DNA from: DASPKS01 sp035628035
GTDB taxonomy: Bacteria > Bacteroidota > Rhodothermia > Rhodothermales > Rubricoccaceae
Direction: 5' to 3'
DNA: 11,779 bases
Assembly: GCA_035628035.1 (NCBI GenBank)
Contig: DASPKS010000083.1
Location: 1 to 11,779, forward strand
Both the position numbers and the translations under genes were made by a program. The notes under the pieces are model-generated. The model saw only the letters and a program-made list of their open reading frames with translations. It had not been told where the DNA came from and did no database searches. This document shows, piece after piece, positions 1 to 7,218 of this stretch. Numbering within the stretch: the first letter of the stretch is position 1; every line of letters starts with the position of its first letter.

Positions 1-591
1 GTCCTCCCCCGCCGTGAGGTGCTCGCGGTAGCCGCCGACGGCCTCGAAGAGGTCCCGCCGGATCGCGTGGCACTCCCCGCGTCCCATCCCGCGCCCGACC
101 CTGTTCCACGCCCAGAACACGGCGTTGCACCCGCTGAGCACGAGGCGGTCGGCCAGGGTGGCTTCGTCGGGGTGGACGACCACGCGGCACGTTGCCGCGC
201 CGTGCTGCTGCGCCGACGCGATCAGATCGGCGAGGAACGGCGCGACGGGCTCGGGGAGGCGGACGTCGGCGTTGAAGAAGAGGAGGACGTCGGCCGAGGC
301 GAGGCGGGCGCCCGCGTTCCGCCCGGCGGCGATGGTCTGGCGGCCGGGTCCCTCGTGGACCGCTACCTGATCGGCCAGCTTGGCGGCGAGGGTGAGGGTG
401 GTATCGGTCGAGCCGCCGTCGGAGACGACCAGCTCCAGCCCGAGCGCGCCGGCCGCCGCGCGGAGCGGACCGAGCAGCGCCGCGAGCGTCTTCTCCTCGT
501 TGAGCGTGGGCACGACGACACTCGCCGCGAACGGGCGGGCAGGGGTCGGGCGGGCGGGCCGCACCGCGGCGGCGGGTGCTAGATTCGACAT
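1..591 (-). CDS. Family 2 glycosyltransferase, partial (C-terminus outside window)
   Basis: The minus strand reads open for 197 codons from an ATG at 591-589 to the window edge, so the 3' part is missing. The GT-A fold signature is clear: SVVVPTLNEEKT at residues 24-35, the nucleotide-sugar-binding SDGGSTD at 57-63, the metal-binding DXD-like FFNADVRLP at 105-113, and a final GGY...GED (186-197) like the acceptor-side ED motif of GT2 enzymes. It should transfer a sugar from an NDP-sugar; donor and acceptor cannot be read. The GRNAGA segment (90-95) and NAD in place of DXD resemble small cytosolic GT2 proteins of the rSAM-associated type, a weak match. Residues 1-22 are Pro/Ala-rich and outside the fold, so a GTG at 564-562 is an alternative start. 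It is transcribed divergently from polX, and its ATG shares CATG with the ATG at 590 upstream of polX. Confidence 0.88.
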   Translation of the reverse strand, partial: MSNLAPAAAVRPARPTPARPFAASVVVPTLNEEKTLAALLGPLRAAAGALGLELVVSDGGSTDTTLTLAAKLADQVAVHEGPGRQTIAAGRNAGARLASADVLLFFNADVRLPEPVAPFLADLIASAQQHGAATCRVVVHPDEATLADRLVLSGCNAVFWAWNRVGRGMGRGECHAIRRDLFEAVGGYREHLTAGED

Positions 592-652
592 GGCGGAAGT
601 TAGCCCGAGGTCCGCCGACCCTTCTGCCCGCTCGCCGCCCCTCCCCATCCGC

Positions 653-2335
653 GTGACGAACAAGGCCATCGCCCGGCACCTCCGCCTCGCGGCCGACCTC
701 ATCGAGCTCACGGGCGGCAACGCGTTCCGCGCCCGTGCCTTCGGGAGCGCCGCGCGCACCATCGAGCGGATGGACGAGCCGGCCGCAGCCCTCGCTGCCG
801 AGGGCTCGCTCACCGAGGTGGCCGGCATCGGGAAGGGGCTGGCCGACGAGATCGCCGCGCTCGTCGAGACGGGAAGGCTGGGCGTCGTCGCGGAGATCCT
901 CGCCGTCCTCCCGCCGGGCCTCCTCGACGTGCTCCGCGTGAAGGGGCTCGGCCCAAAGAAGGTCCGCGTGCTTTGGCAGGAGCTCGACGTGACCTCCCTC
1001 GACGCGCTCGAAGGGGCCGCCGTGTCCGGCCGGATCGCCGCGCTCTCCGGCTTCGGCAAGAAGACCCAGCAGAACATCCTGGAGCAGGTCGAGCGCCTCC
1101 GCACCTACGCCGGCAAGGCCCGCTACGCCGACGTGTACGACGAGGTAGACGCCCTCCTCCGCGCCGTCCGCGCGCTCCCGGCCGTCGCCCGTGCCGACGT
1201 GGCAGGCGCGTTCCGCCGGCAGATGGAGGTCGTCGAGGAGATCGTCGTCGTCGCGGCGGGCGAGGCGCCGGCCCTCCGCGAGGCCCTCGCGCACCTCGGC
1301 CTGCGCGTCGAGACGGACGGCGAGGTCGTCGCGCGGGGGCACCTCCCGGCCGGGCTCCCCGTCCGCGTGCTCCACGCCGCGCCCGAGGGCTACGGCCGCA
1401 CCCTCTGGGCGGCGACGGGCTCGGACCAGCACGTCGAGCAGTTCGTCCACCACGCCGGGATGCCGGGGGCGGCGAGGGATGAGGTGACGATCTACGCCGC
1501 CGCGGGCCTCCCCTTCATCCCGCCCCCCCTCCGCGAGGGCGACGGCGAGGTGGAGGCCGCCGCGAAGAACGCGCTTCCCCGGCTCCTCACCGTCGAGGAC
1601 CTCAAGGGCTCGCTCCACAACCATACGACGGCCAGCGACGGCACCGACACCCTCGAAGAGATGGTGCGCGCGGCGCGGGCGCGCGGGTTCGAGTACCTCG
1701 GCGTCTGCGACCACAGCCAGAGCCTCAAGATCGCGAGCGGGCTGTCGGTGGATCGGCTCCTCGCGCAGATCGAGGAGATCCATACTCTCAACGCAAGGCT
1801 GGAAGCCGAGGGCGTCCGCTTCCGCGTCCTCACCGGCACCGAGTGCGACATCCTCGCCGACGGCGAACTCGACTACCCCGACGAAGTCCTGGAAAAACTC
1901 GACCACGTCGTCGCCAGCATCCACTCCCTCTTCAAGCTGGGGATCGCCGAGCAGACGCGGCGGCTCGTCCGCGCCGTCGAGAGCGGGAGGGTGGACATCA
2001 TGGGCCACCTCACGGGGCGCCTCCTCCTCCGCCGCGACGGGTACCGGGTGGACCACGAGGAGGTCCTCGCCGCCTGCGCTGCCCACGGCGTCGCCGTGGA
2101 GGTGAACGCGAACCCGTACCGGCTCGACCTCGACTGGCGGTGGGTCCGCCGCGCCGCCGAGCAGGGCATCCTCATCTCGATCAACCCCGACGCCCACTCG
2201 ACGGGTGAGCTGGACAACGACCGGTGGGGCGTGGCGGTCGCGCAGAAGGGGTGGCTCACCCCCGCGCAGTGCCTCAACGCGAAGTCGGCCGACGACCTCC
2301 TCGCGTGGCTGCGAGCCCGCCGCGCCCGCTCCTGA
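653..2335 (+). CDS. polX: PolX-type protein: degenerate polymerase X palm plus intact PHP nuclease domain
   Basis: This has the architecture of bacterial PolX, a base-excision-repair gap-filling polymerase with a 3'-5' exonuclease. With the GTG start at 653 it has 560 residues, close to the family's roughly 570. The N-terminal 8-kDa region (TNKAIARHLRLAADL) starts as the family does, which is why I prefer 653 to the upstream ATG at 590; that ATG would add 21 disordered residues. Helix-hairpin-helix DNA-binding turns lie at about 56-62 (AGIGKG), 96-103 (KGLGPKK) and 131-138 (SGFGKKT). The palm keeps the fold (AGAFRR at 184-189, ATGSDQH at 254-260), but the catalytic Asp positions are E196, V198 and R238. 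The C-terminal PHP domain (about 317-560) has all expected metal ligands: H322, H324, D329, H354, E397, H424, H452, D513 and H515. Polymerisation is probably lost and the nuclease retained. It is the first gene of a pair, 6 bases before the acylase homologue. Confidence 0.92.
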   Translation: MTNKAIARHLRLAADLIELTGGNAFRARAFGSAARTIERMDEPAAALAAEGSLTEVAGIGKGLADEIAALVETGRLGVVAEILAVLPPGLLDVLRVKGLGPKKVRVLWQELDVTSLDALEGAAVSGRIAALSGFGKKTQQNILEQVERLRTYAGKARYADVYDEVDALLRAVRALPAVARADVAGAFRRQMEVVEEIVVVAAGEAPALREALAHLGLRVETDGEVVARGHLPAGLPVRVLHAAPEGYGRTLWAATGSDQHVEQFVHHAGMPGAARDEVTIYAAAGLPFIPPPLREGDGEVEAAAKNALPRLLTVEDLKGSLHNHTTASDGTDTLEEMVRAARARGFEYLGVCDHSQSLKIASGLSVDRLLAQIEEIHTLNARLEAEGVRFRVLTGTECDILADGELDYPDEVLEKLDHVVASIHSLFKLGIAEQTRRLVRAVESGRVDIMGHLTGRLLLRRDGYRVDHEEVLAACAAHGVAVEVNANPYRLDLDWRWVRRAAEQGILISINPDAHSTGELDNDRWGVAVAQKGWLTPAQCLNAKSADDLLAWLRARRARS

Positions 2336-2341
2336 TCCCCC

Positions 2342-4504
2342 ATGGCGTCCCGCGTCCTCCTCGTGCTCGCCAGCCTGCTCGTCCTCCTCATCGGGGTGGC
2401 CGCGCTCGTGAGCGCGCTCGCCTACGGGCCCGACGCGAAGCGCGCAGGGTCGATGGCACTGGAGGGGCTCTCGGCGCCGGCTTCCCTCTCGTGGGACGAC
2501 GGGCGACTCGTCATCGAAGCCTCCACCGAGGCCGACCTCTTCGCCGCGCTCGGGTATGCCCACGCGGCCGACCGGGCGTGGGCCATGACGCTGTGGCGGC
2601 AGGCAGCCCTCGGCGAGCTGGCCGGCTGGTTCGGCGCCGAGCAGCGCGGGCTCGACCACCACGCCCGGCGCCTCGGCTTCGCGGCCCTCGCCCGCCAGAG
2701 CTACGACAGCCTCGCCCCGCCGGCGCGCGCCCTCCTCGACGCCTATGCGCGCGGCGTGAGCCTGGCCCTGAGTGAGAACGCCGTCGCTGAGCGCGACGAG
2801 TTCGTGCTGTTCGACGTGCGGCCGGAGCCGTGGGCGCCCTGGCACACGCTGGCCGTCGAGCGCCTCGTCGCGTGGCTCGGCACGCCGGCTCCCGCCACCG
2901 ACTCAGCCTTCGTCGCTGCCGCGCGGGTTGACCGAGCCCTGCGCGCCTTCGCCGCCGCCGACTCCTCGTTCCGGGCGTTCCTCTTGCTCGGGGGGATGGA
3001 GCACGCGCGGGCGTGGATCGCGCCGGACGGCCGGGGCCACGCGCTCGTACAGACCCACCCCTACGGCGCCTCCGCCCTCCCCCTCTTCCAGGACGCCACG
3101 CTGCGCGTGGGCGGGCGCTCGGTCGTCGCGGCGACCGTGCCGGGGACGCTCCTCCTCCCCGGGGGGCAGGACGACACCCGCGCGTGGGCCGTCTTCCTCA
3201 CGAGCGCCCTCGCGCTCGAGCGAACGCTCGACACCGCGCCGCCCCCCGTCTTCGACCGGCTCACCGACCGCGACGGACGCGAGACCCTCCTCGCGTTCAC
3301 GCGCTCCGGCGAGGGGCTCTACCTCGCTGCCGATCCTATTCCCCCGCCGCCGCCCCCCCGTCCGCCGCTGGCGCCCCGCCCCGTCGCACCCGATTCGCTC
3401 CGCCGGGACTCGGCCCAATCAGACGCGACGCCGGCCGACACCGCCCCACCGCGCCCTCTCTCCGCTCCGGCACAACCCCCGAGGGCAGGGCCGCCTACAC
3501 CGGACTCCCTCGCGCGCCCAGCACCCCCGCGCGGAGGCTGGCGCATCCGGTGGCCCGGCTTCCGCGTGGGCACCGACCTCGCCGCGTGGCACGCGCTCCT
3601 GATGGGCCTCGCCCCCCGGCCTTTCCGCTTCTTCCGCGGCGATGGACTGGCACTCACTGAAGGGGGGCAGACCACCGTGCTCGGCGCCCCTCCCGTCCGG
3701 CAGCCGCTTCCGGGCGGCGTCTTCGTCGGCGCGGCGGCGCCGGCACGGTACGCGGCCGAGCGGCTGGGCTGGCTCCTCGCCCGCGCGGACTCCATCGGGG
3801 GGTCGTTCCTGCACCCGGCCGTCCTCGCGGCCGACACGTACAGCCCCTGGGCCGCCGAGACGCTCCCCCCGCTCCTCATCGCGCTCGGCCCGCGCCGCCT
3901 GCTCCCCGACTCGCTCCGCGACGCCTACGCCTTCCTCCGGGGGTGGGACTACCGCTACGCCGACGACGCCATCGGCGCTTCCATCTTCGAGGCATGGCTC
4001 GCCGTGTACCGCACAGAGGCGGGGCGCTTCCCGACGGGCACTCCCGCCGAACGTCCGGCGCTGCTGTGGAGCCTCGGCCAGGCTACCTCGCGGCTGAAGC
4101 GACGATACGGGGCGGCGGCAGCGGGATGGCGATGGGCGCTCGTACAGCCCGGCCCTCCCGTATTCCCCGTCTGGTCCGGCCTCGCGGCGGACGCGCGCCT
4201 GGCCCGGACCCGCTACGCCCCCCCCGGAGGCAGCTACGGCGGCCACCCGACGACGCTCCAGGCCGCCTCGTCGCCGCTGTTCCCCGGCGTCGACGCACCG
4301 CTCTCATGGACGGCGTGGACCTCGACGGCACGATGGGACCACGTGATTGTCCGGCATCCCGTCCTCCAGACGCGCGGCTTCCTCGCGCGTCTCGGCGACG
4401 AGACCGCCGCCCGGCCCTACGTCCTCCGCCGCGACGCCCCGCTCGGCGACGTCCTCACGCTGCGACCTAGACGAGCGCGTCGGGCGGAAACTCCGCCGGG
4501 TTGA
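2342..4504 (+). CDS. Penicillin-acylase-family protein lacking the nucleophile serine (probable pseudoenzyme)
   Basis: The protein has 720 residues. A hydrophobic segment at about 4-28 looks like a membrane anchor or uncleaved signal, so the bulk should sit outside the inner membrane. The A-chain region is typical of penicillin/cephalosporin acylases: ASLSWDDG (47-54), AALGYAHAADRAWAMTLWR (68-86) and GELAGWFG (91-98). B-chain landmarks follow: VPGTLLLPGG (266-275), DTYSPWA (498-504), LRGWDYRYADDA (532-543), IFEAWLAVYR (548-557), and a C-terminal SLSWTAWT-type region. Family members are Ntn hydrolases cut to expose Ser at a G-S-N-x-W site. Here the site reads MEHARAW (219-225), putting A222 at the Ser, and the following NDPH motif is THPY (238-241). 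Autoprocessing and amide hydrolysis are therefore unlikely. Residues 333-398 are a Pro/Ala/Ser-rich insert. The ATG lies 6 bases after the polX stop, implying co-transcription. The last 38 bases overlap ppk2 on the other strand. The family call is firm; the role is unknown. Confidence 0.82.
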   Translation: MASRVLLVLASLLVLLIGVAALVSALAYGPDAKRAGSMALEGLSAPASLSWDDGRLVIEASTEADLFAALGYAHAADRAWAMTLWRQAALGELAGWFGAEQRGLDHHARRLGFAALARQSYDSLAPPARALLDAYARGVSLALSENAVAERDEFVLFDVRPEPWAPWHTLAVERLVAWLGTPAPATDSAFVAAARVDRALRAFAAADSSFRAFLLLGGMEHARAWIAPDGRGHALVQTHPYGASALPLFQDATLRVGGRSVVAATVPGTLLLPGGQDDTRAWAVFLTSALALERTLDTAPPPVFDRLTDRDGRETLLAFTRSGEGLYLAADPIPPPPPPRPPLAPRPVAPDSLRRDSAQSDATPADTAPPRPLSAPAQPPRAGPPTPDSLARPAPPRGGWRIRWPGFRVGTDLAAWHALLMGLAPRPFRFFRGDGLALTEGGQTTVLGAPPVRQPLPGGVFVGAAAPARYAAERLGWLLARADSIGGSFLHPAVLAADTYSPWAAETLPPLLIALGPRRLLPDSLRDAYAFLRGWDYRYADDAIGASIFEAWLAVYRTEAGRFPTGTPAERPALLWSLGQATSRLKRRYGAAAAGWRWALVQPGPPVFPVWSGLAADARLARTRYAPPGGSYGGHPTTLQAASSPLFPGVDAPLSWTAWTSTARWDHVIVRHPVLQTRGFLARLGDETAARPYVLRRDAPLGDVLTLRPRRARRAETPPG

Positions 4505-5297
4505 AGTCGGGCGCGGGGTATAGTGGATCCATCGCCTCCAGCGTCTCGCGAAGGAGCTGGGCCACGACGAGGTCACGGAACCACCGCTTCTCCGCCGGGA
4601 CGACGTACCACGGCGCCTGCTCCGTCGAGCACCGCTCGAACGCGATCTCGAAGGCCCTCATGTAGTCGTCCCAGCGCTCGCGCTCCTTGAGGTCGCCGGG
4701 GTTGAACTTCCAGTGCTTGTCGGGTCGCTCCAGCCGGCGCCGCATCCGCTCGAGCTGGTAGGCCTTCGAGACGTGGAGGTAGAGCTTGACGATGCGCGTG
4801 TGGCTGTCGAGGAGGAGCCGCTCGAAGGCGTTGATGTGGTCGTAGCGCCGCTCGATCACGCCGGGCGGCGCCCACCCGTGCACGCGCACGATGAGGACGT
4901 CCTCGTAGTGCGAGCGGTTGAACACGACGAGTTCCCCCTTCCGCGGCGCCTGCGCGTGGACGCGCCAGAGGAAGTCGTGCGCGAGCTCCTCCTCGGTCGG
5001 CGCCTTGAACGGGGCCACGCGGACGCCCTGCGGGTCGAGCGGCCCGAACACGCTCCGGATCGTCGAGTCCTTCCCGCCGCCGTCCATCGCCTGGAGGACG
5101 ACGAGGAGCGACTGCTGGCCCTCGGCGTAGAGGCGCTCCTGCAGCGCGTCCATCGCCTCGACGTGGGCTTCGAACAGCTCCTTCGCGTCGTCCTTGCCGT
5201 CATCGGCGTCCATCCCCTGCGTGTCGGCGGGGTCGAAGTCGGCGAGGCGAACGGGCTGGCCGGGGTGGACACGGTAGCGGTCGAGGTCGAGGCGCAT
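4467..5297 (-). CDS. ppk2: Polyphosphate kinase 2 family protein, class III-like
   Basis: The 276-residue cytosolic kinase uses polyphosphate to phosphorylate nucleotides; class III members convert AMP and ADP to ATP. Walker A is LQAMDGGGKDS (68-78, with K76 and D77), followed by DPQGVRVAPFKAP (88-100) and the HDFLWR segment (107-112). Walker B is VFNRSHYEDVLIVRVH (125-140); FNRSHYEDVL points to class III rather than class I, which has FDRSWY. The lid region has ERPDKHWKFNPGDLKERERWDDY (190-212) and APWYVVPAEKRWFRDLVV (228-245), both typical. The length matches single-domain PPK2. The ATG is at 5297-5295, 41 bases after the pabC stop, so it is probably last in the minus-strand unit. Its TAG stop (4469-4467) lies inside the 3' end of the convergent acylase homologue. 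Class I or II is the alternative; the class is inferred from motifs alone. Confidence 0.93.
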   Translation of the reverse strand: MRLDLDRYRVHPGQPVRLADFDPADTQGMDADDGKDDAKELFEAHVEAMDALQERLYAEGQQSLLVVLQAMDGGGKDSTIRSVFGPLDPQGVRVAPFKAPTEEELAHDFLWRVHAQAPRKGELVVFNRSHYEDVLIVRVHGWAPPGVIERRYDHINAFERLLLDSHTRIVKLYLHVSKAYQLERMRRRLERPDKHWKFNPGDLKERERWDDYMRAFEIAFERCSTEQAPWYVVPAEKRWFRDLVVAQLLRETLEAMDPLYPAPDFNPAEFPPDALV

Positions 5298-5338
5298 CGG
5301 GGCTGCGGGAGAAGGGACGGGAAGGTAGACCCTGCTCG

Positions 5339-5971
5339 CTATCGGAGGTGGGCCGCGAAGAGCCCACGCACGGCGTTCGAGAGGTAGAGGCCCTCGGCCG
5401 CCTGGAGGTCATCCACGCGCAGCACGGCCTCGGCAGCGTCCGGATGCGTGTCAAGGAGGTGCGCCCGCTGCACCCCGGCCAGGCCCCCCACCGACGACAG
5501 GGGCGGCGTGAGCATACGCCCGGCCTGCTCGATCCACACGTTCGCCCGCGTCGTCTCGACCACCTCTCCTTGCGGGTTGACGAGGAGCGCGTCGTCAGCG
5601 CCCTGCGCACGCGCCCACGCGAGCGCGGCATCGTAGACGGCTCGTTGCGTCGTCTTGTGCTGGAAGAAGGGGCCGCGTGCCTCGACGGCCTCGGGGTAAA
5701 CACGCACGGTCCACGGCCGTGCATCGTCTAGTGGAGCTGTTTCCACGGAGGGGTCACCGGCGCGACCGAGCGAGAGGCGGACCCGCCAGGGACCATCGTC
5801 GTCGAGCCCATCGGTCGCCGCGGCCAGCGCATCCAGCACGGCCACCTCGTCCAGGAGAAATCCAAAGTAAGTGGCACTCCGGCGGAGCCGGTCGAGGTGG
5901 CGCGGCCAGAGGGCGATGCGCCCGTCCTCCCAGCGCATCGTCTCCAGCAAGCGGAACGGCGTCTCTTCCAT
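5339..5971 (-). CDS. pabC: Aminodeoxychorismate lyase (PabC-like, class IV PLP aminotransferase fold)
   Basis: The 210-residue protein should release pyruvate from 4-amino-4-deoxychorismate to give p-aminobenzoate, the folate precursor. The N-terminal FRLLETMRWEDGRIALWPRH (6-25) resembles the PabC half of PabB-PabC fusions. The PLP-lysine is expected at K106 in HKTTQRAVYD. DDALLVNPQGEVVETTRANVW (126-146) is the conserved class IV segment with the PLP-contacting E139, and LTPPLSSVGGLAGVQR (154-169) and YLSNAVRGL (196-204) follow. It is shorter than free-standing E. coli PabC (about 270) but normal for the fused-domain type. The ATG at 5971-5969 shares one base with the pabB stop (TGATG), which sets the start and implies translational coupling. 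A branched-chain or D-amino-acid aminotransferase is the formal alternative, made unlikely by the pabB neighbour. Confidence 0.88.
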   Translation of the reverse strand: MEETPFRLLETMRWEDGRIALWPRHLDRLRRSATYFGFLLDEVAVLDALAAATDGLDDDGPWRVRLSLGRAGDPSVETAPLDDARPWTVRVYPEAVEARGPFFQHKTTQRAVYDAALAWARAQGADDALLVNPQGEVVETTRANVWIEQAGRMLTPPLSSVGGLAGVQRAHLLDTHPDAAEAVLRVDDLQAAEGLYLSNAVRGLFAAHLR

Positions 5972-7167
5972 CACCCCGTGAGGAAGCGCGCCTTCAGGAG
6001 GCACTCGGCGTACTCCTCGGCGGGGCTGGAGTCCCACACGATGCCGCCCCCGACGCCGAACGTCCCGGCGAAGCGGTCGTTGCCTTCGGACTCTAGCACG
6101 AGCGTGCGGATGGGCACGTTGAACACGGCGCCATCCGGGCCCGCGTACCCGATGGCGCCGCAGTAGACCCCACGCGGCGCAGTCTCCAGCTCCCGGATGC
6201 GCTGCATGGCGCGGAGCTTCGGGGCGCCCGTCACCGACCCACACGGGAACAGCGCGCGGACCACGGCGCCGACGGTCGTCCCAGGCCGAAGGTCGGCTTC
6301 GACGGTCGATGTCATCTGGATGAGCGTCTCGTACCGCTCCGTCTCGAACAGCCTCGGCACGCGTACGCTCCCCGGCACGGACACCCGCGCGAGGTCGTTC
6401 CGGAGGAGGTCCACGATCATCAGGTTCTCGGCGCGGCCTTTCTCATCGGCGGCGAGCCCGGCAGCGAGGCGGTCGTCTTCTTCCGGCGTGGCGCCCCGCC
6501 GAACCGTCCCCTTCATAGGACGTGCTGTAATCCTCCGCCCGTCGAGGCGAAAAAAAAGCTCGGGCGAGAGCGAGAGGACGTGGCGCCCGACGGCGCAGAG
6601 GTAGGCACTATAGGCGACACGCTGCCGCCGCCGGAGGTGCCCATACAACGCGAGGGGGTCGCCCTCGACCGCGAAGCGGAACGGCGCGGTGAGGTTGATC
6701 TGGTATACGTCGCCGTCCCGGATGAGCGCCCGAATGCGGTCGACGCAGGCGGCGTGGGCTCCTTCGTTGAGCGTGAGGCGGGGGGCTTCCATCGAAACGG
6801 GACCGGCCGCTTCGAGCGCCCCTTCCACTTCCTCTGAGGGCACCTGCTCGGGCGGGTCGTAGACGCCGAACCACGCGAGTGTCCCGGCTGGAGGCTCGGC
6901 AAAGAGACCAGGCTCGAAAGCGTAGGCCGCTTCGTAGGCAAGGTAGCCGGCGACGTAGTGATCCTTCGCGATCTCGGCATCGAGCGCGTCGAGGAGGTCG
7001 AGTACCTCGTCGACCGTGTGCGCGGTCAGGACCGTGTGCGGCGCCGAGAAAAAAAACGCGCCGGTGTGGCCCGTATCCGGATCGGGCCGCGCCGCGTCGA
7101 GAAGGATGGCCCCGTCGCAGCGGAGGAGGTCGGGCGAGAGGCGAGCGCGGGCGGGCGCGGCGGGCAC
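5971..7167 (-). CDS. pabB: Aminodeoxychorismate synthase component I (PabB)
   Basis: The 398-residue chorismate-binding enzyme converts chorismate and ammonia to 4-amino-4-deoxychorismate. Evidence includes KDHYVAGYLAYEAAYAFEP (68-86), DGDVYQINLTAPF (151-163), PMKGT (217-221, where K219 is the Lys typical of PabB rather than anthranilate synthase), AENLMIVDLLRNDLARV (246-262), FPCGSVTGAPKLRAMQ (307-322), GAIGY (337-341) and GGGIVWDSSPAEEY (373-386). The start is GTG at 7167-7165; it gives the short N-terminus usual in PabB halves of PabBC fusions, and no Shine-Dalgarno site is seen. The glutamine amidotransferase partner PabA is not in the window, so glutaminase is supplied elsewhere or free ammonia is used. 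It is coupled to pabC by a one-base overlap. Two T8 tracts in the coding strand (7056-7049 and 6557-6550) encode GAFFFS and LFFR. Each uses TTT codons where every other Phe pair or triplet I checked in the window uses TTC. Confidence 0.93.
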   Translation of the reverse strand: MPAAPARARLSPDLLRCDGAILLDAARPDPDTGHTGAFFFSAPHTVLTAHTVDEVLDLLDALDAEIAKDHYVAGYLAYEAAYAFEPGLFAEPPAGTLAWFGVYDPPEQVPSEEVEGALEAAGPVSMEAPRLTLNEGAHAACVDRIRALIRDGDVYQINLTAPFRFAVEGDPLALYGHLRRRQRVAYSAYLCAVGRHVLSLSPELFFRLDGRRITARPMKGTVRRGATPEEDDRLAAGLAADEKGRAENLMIVDLLRNDLARVSVPGSVRVPRLFETERYETLIQMTSTVEADLRPGTTVGAVVRALFPCGSVTGAPKLRAMQRIRELETAPRGVYCGAIGYAGPDGAVFNVPIRTLVLESEGNDRFAGTFGVGGGIVWDSSPAEEYAECLLKARFLTG

Positions 7168-7218
7168 GGAAGGCCGGGCGAGGTCGCCGGGGCTACGCGC
7201 CGCCTACCGCGGGGATCC

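Noticed and set aside
380..652. Extension of the polX frame upstream to 380
   Set aside because: This part is antisense to the glycosyltransferase, and its translation is low-complexity Ser/Ala/Arg. The family N-terminus begins at the GTG at 653.
4218..4225. C8 run in the acylase homologue, and G8 run at 7534-7541 in the hypothetical gene
   Set aside because: C or G runs of 7-8 recur across the window (for example near 1523 and 11394) and are expected at this GC content, unlike the T8 tracts in pabB. Both frames are intact.
4713..5387. Plus-strand frame of 224 codons opposite ppk2
   Set aside because: It is antisense to a gene with full PPK2 motifs; the composition is mainly V, E, R and L, as expected from reverse-strand codon bias.
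5972..6244. Extension of the pabC frame upstream to 6244
   Set aside because: It lies inside pabB in another frame and its translation has no aminotransferase similarity. The ATG at 5971 fits the family.
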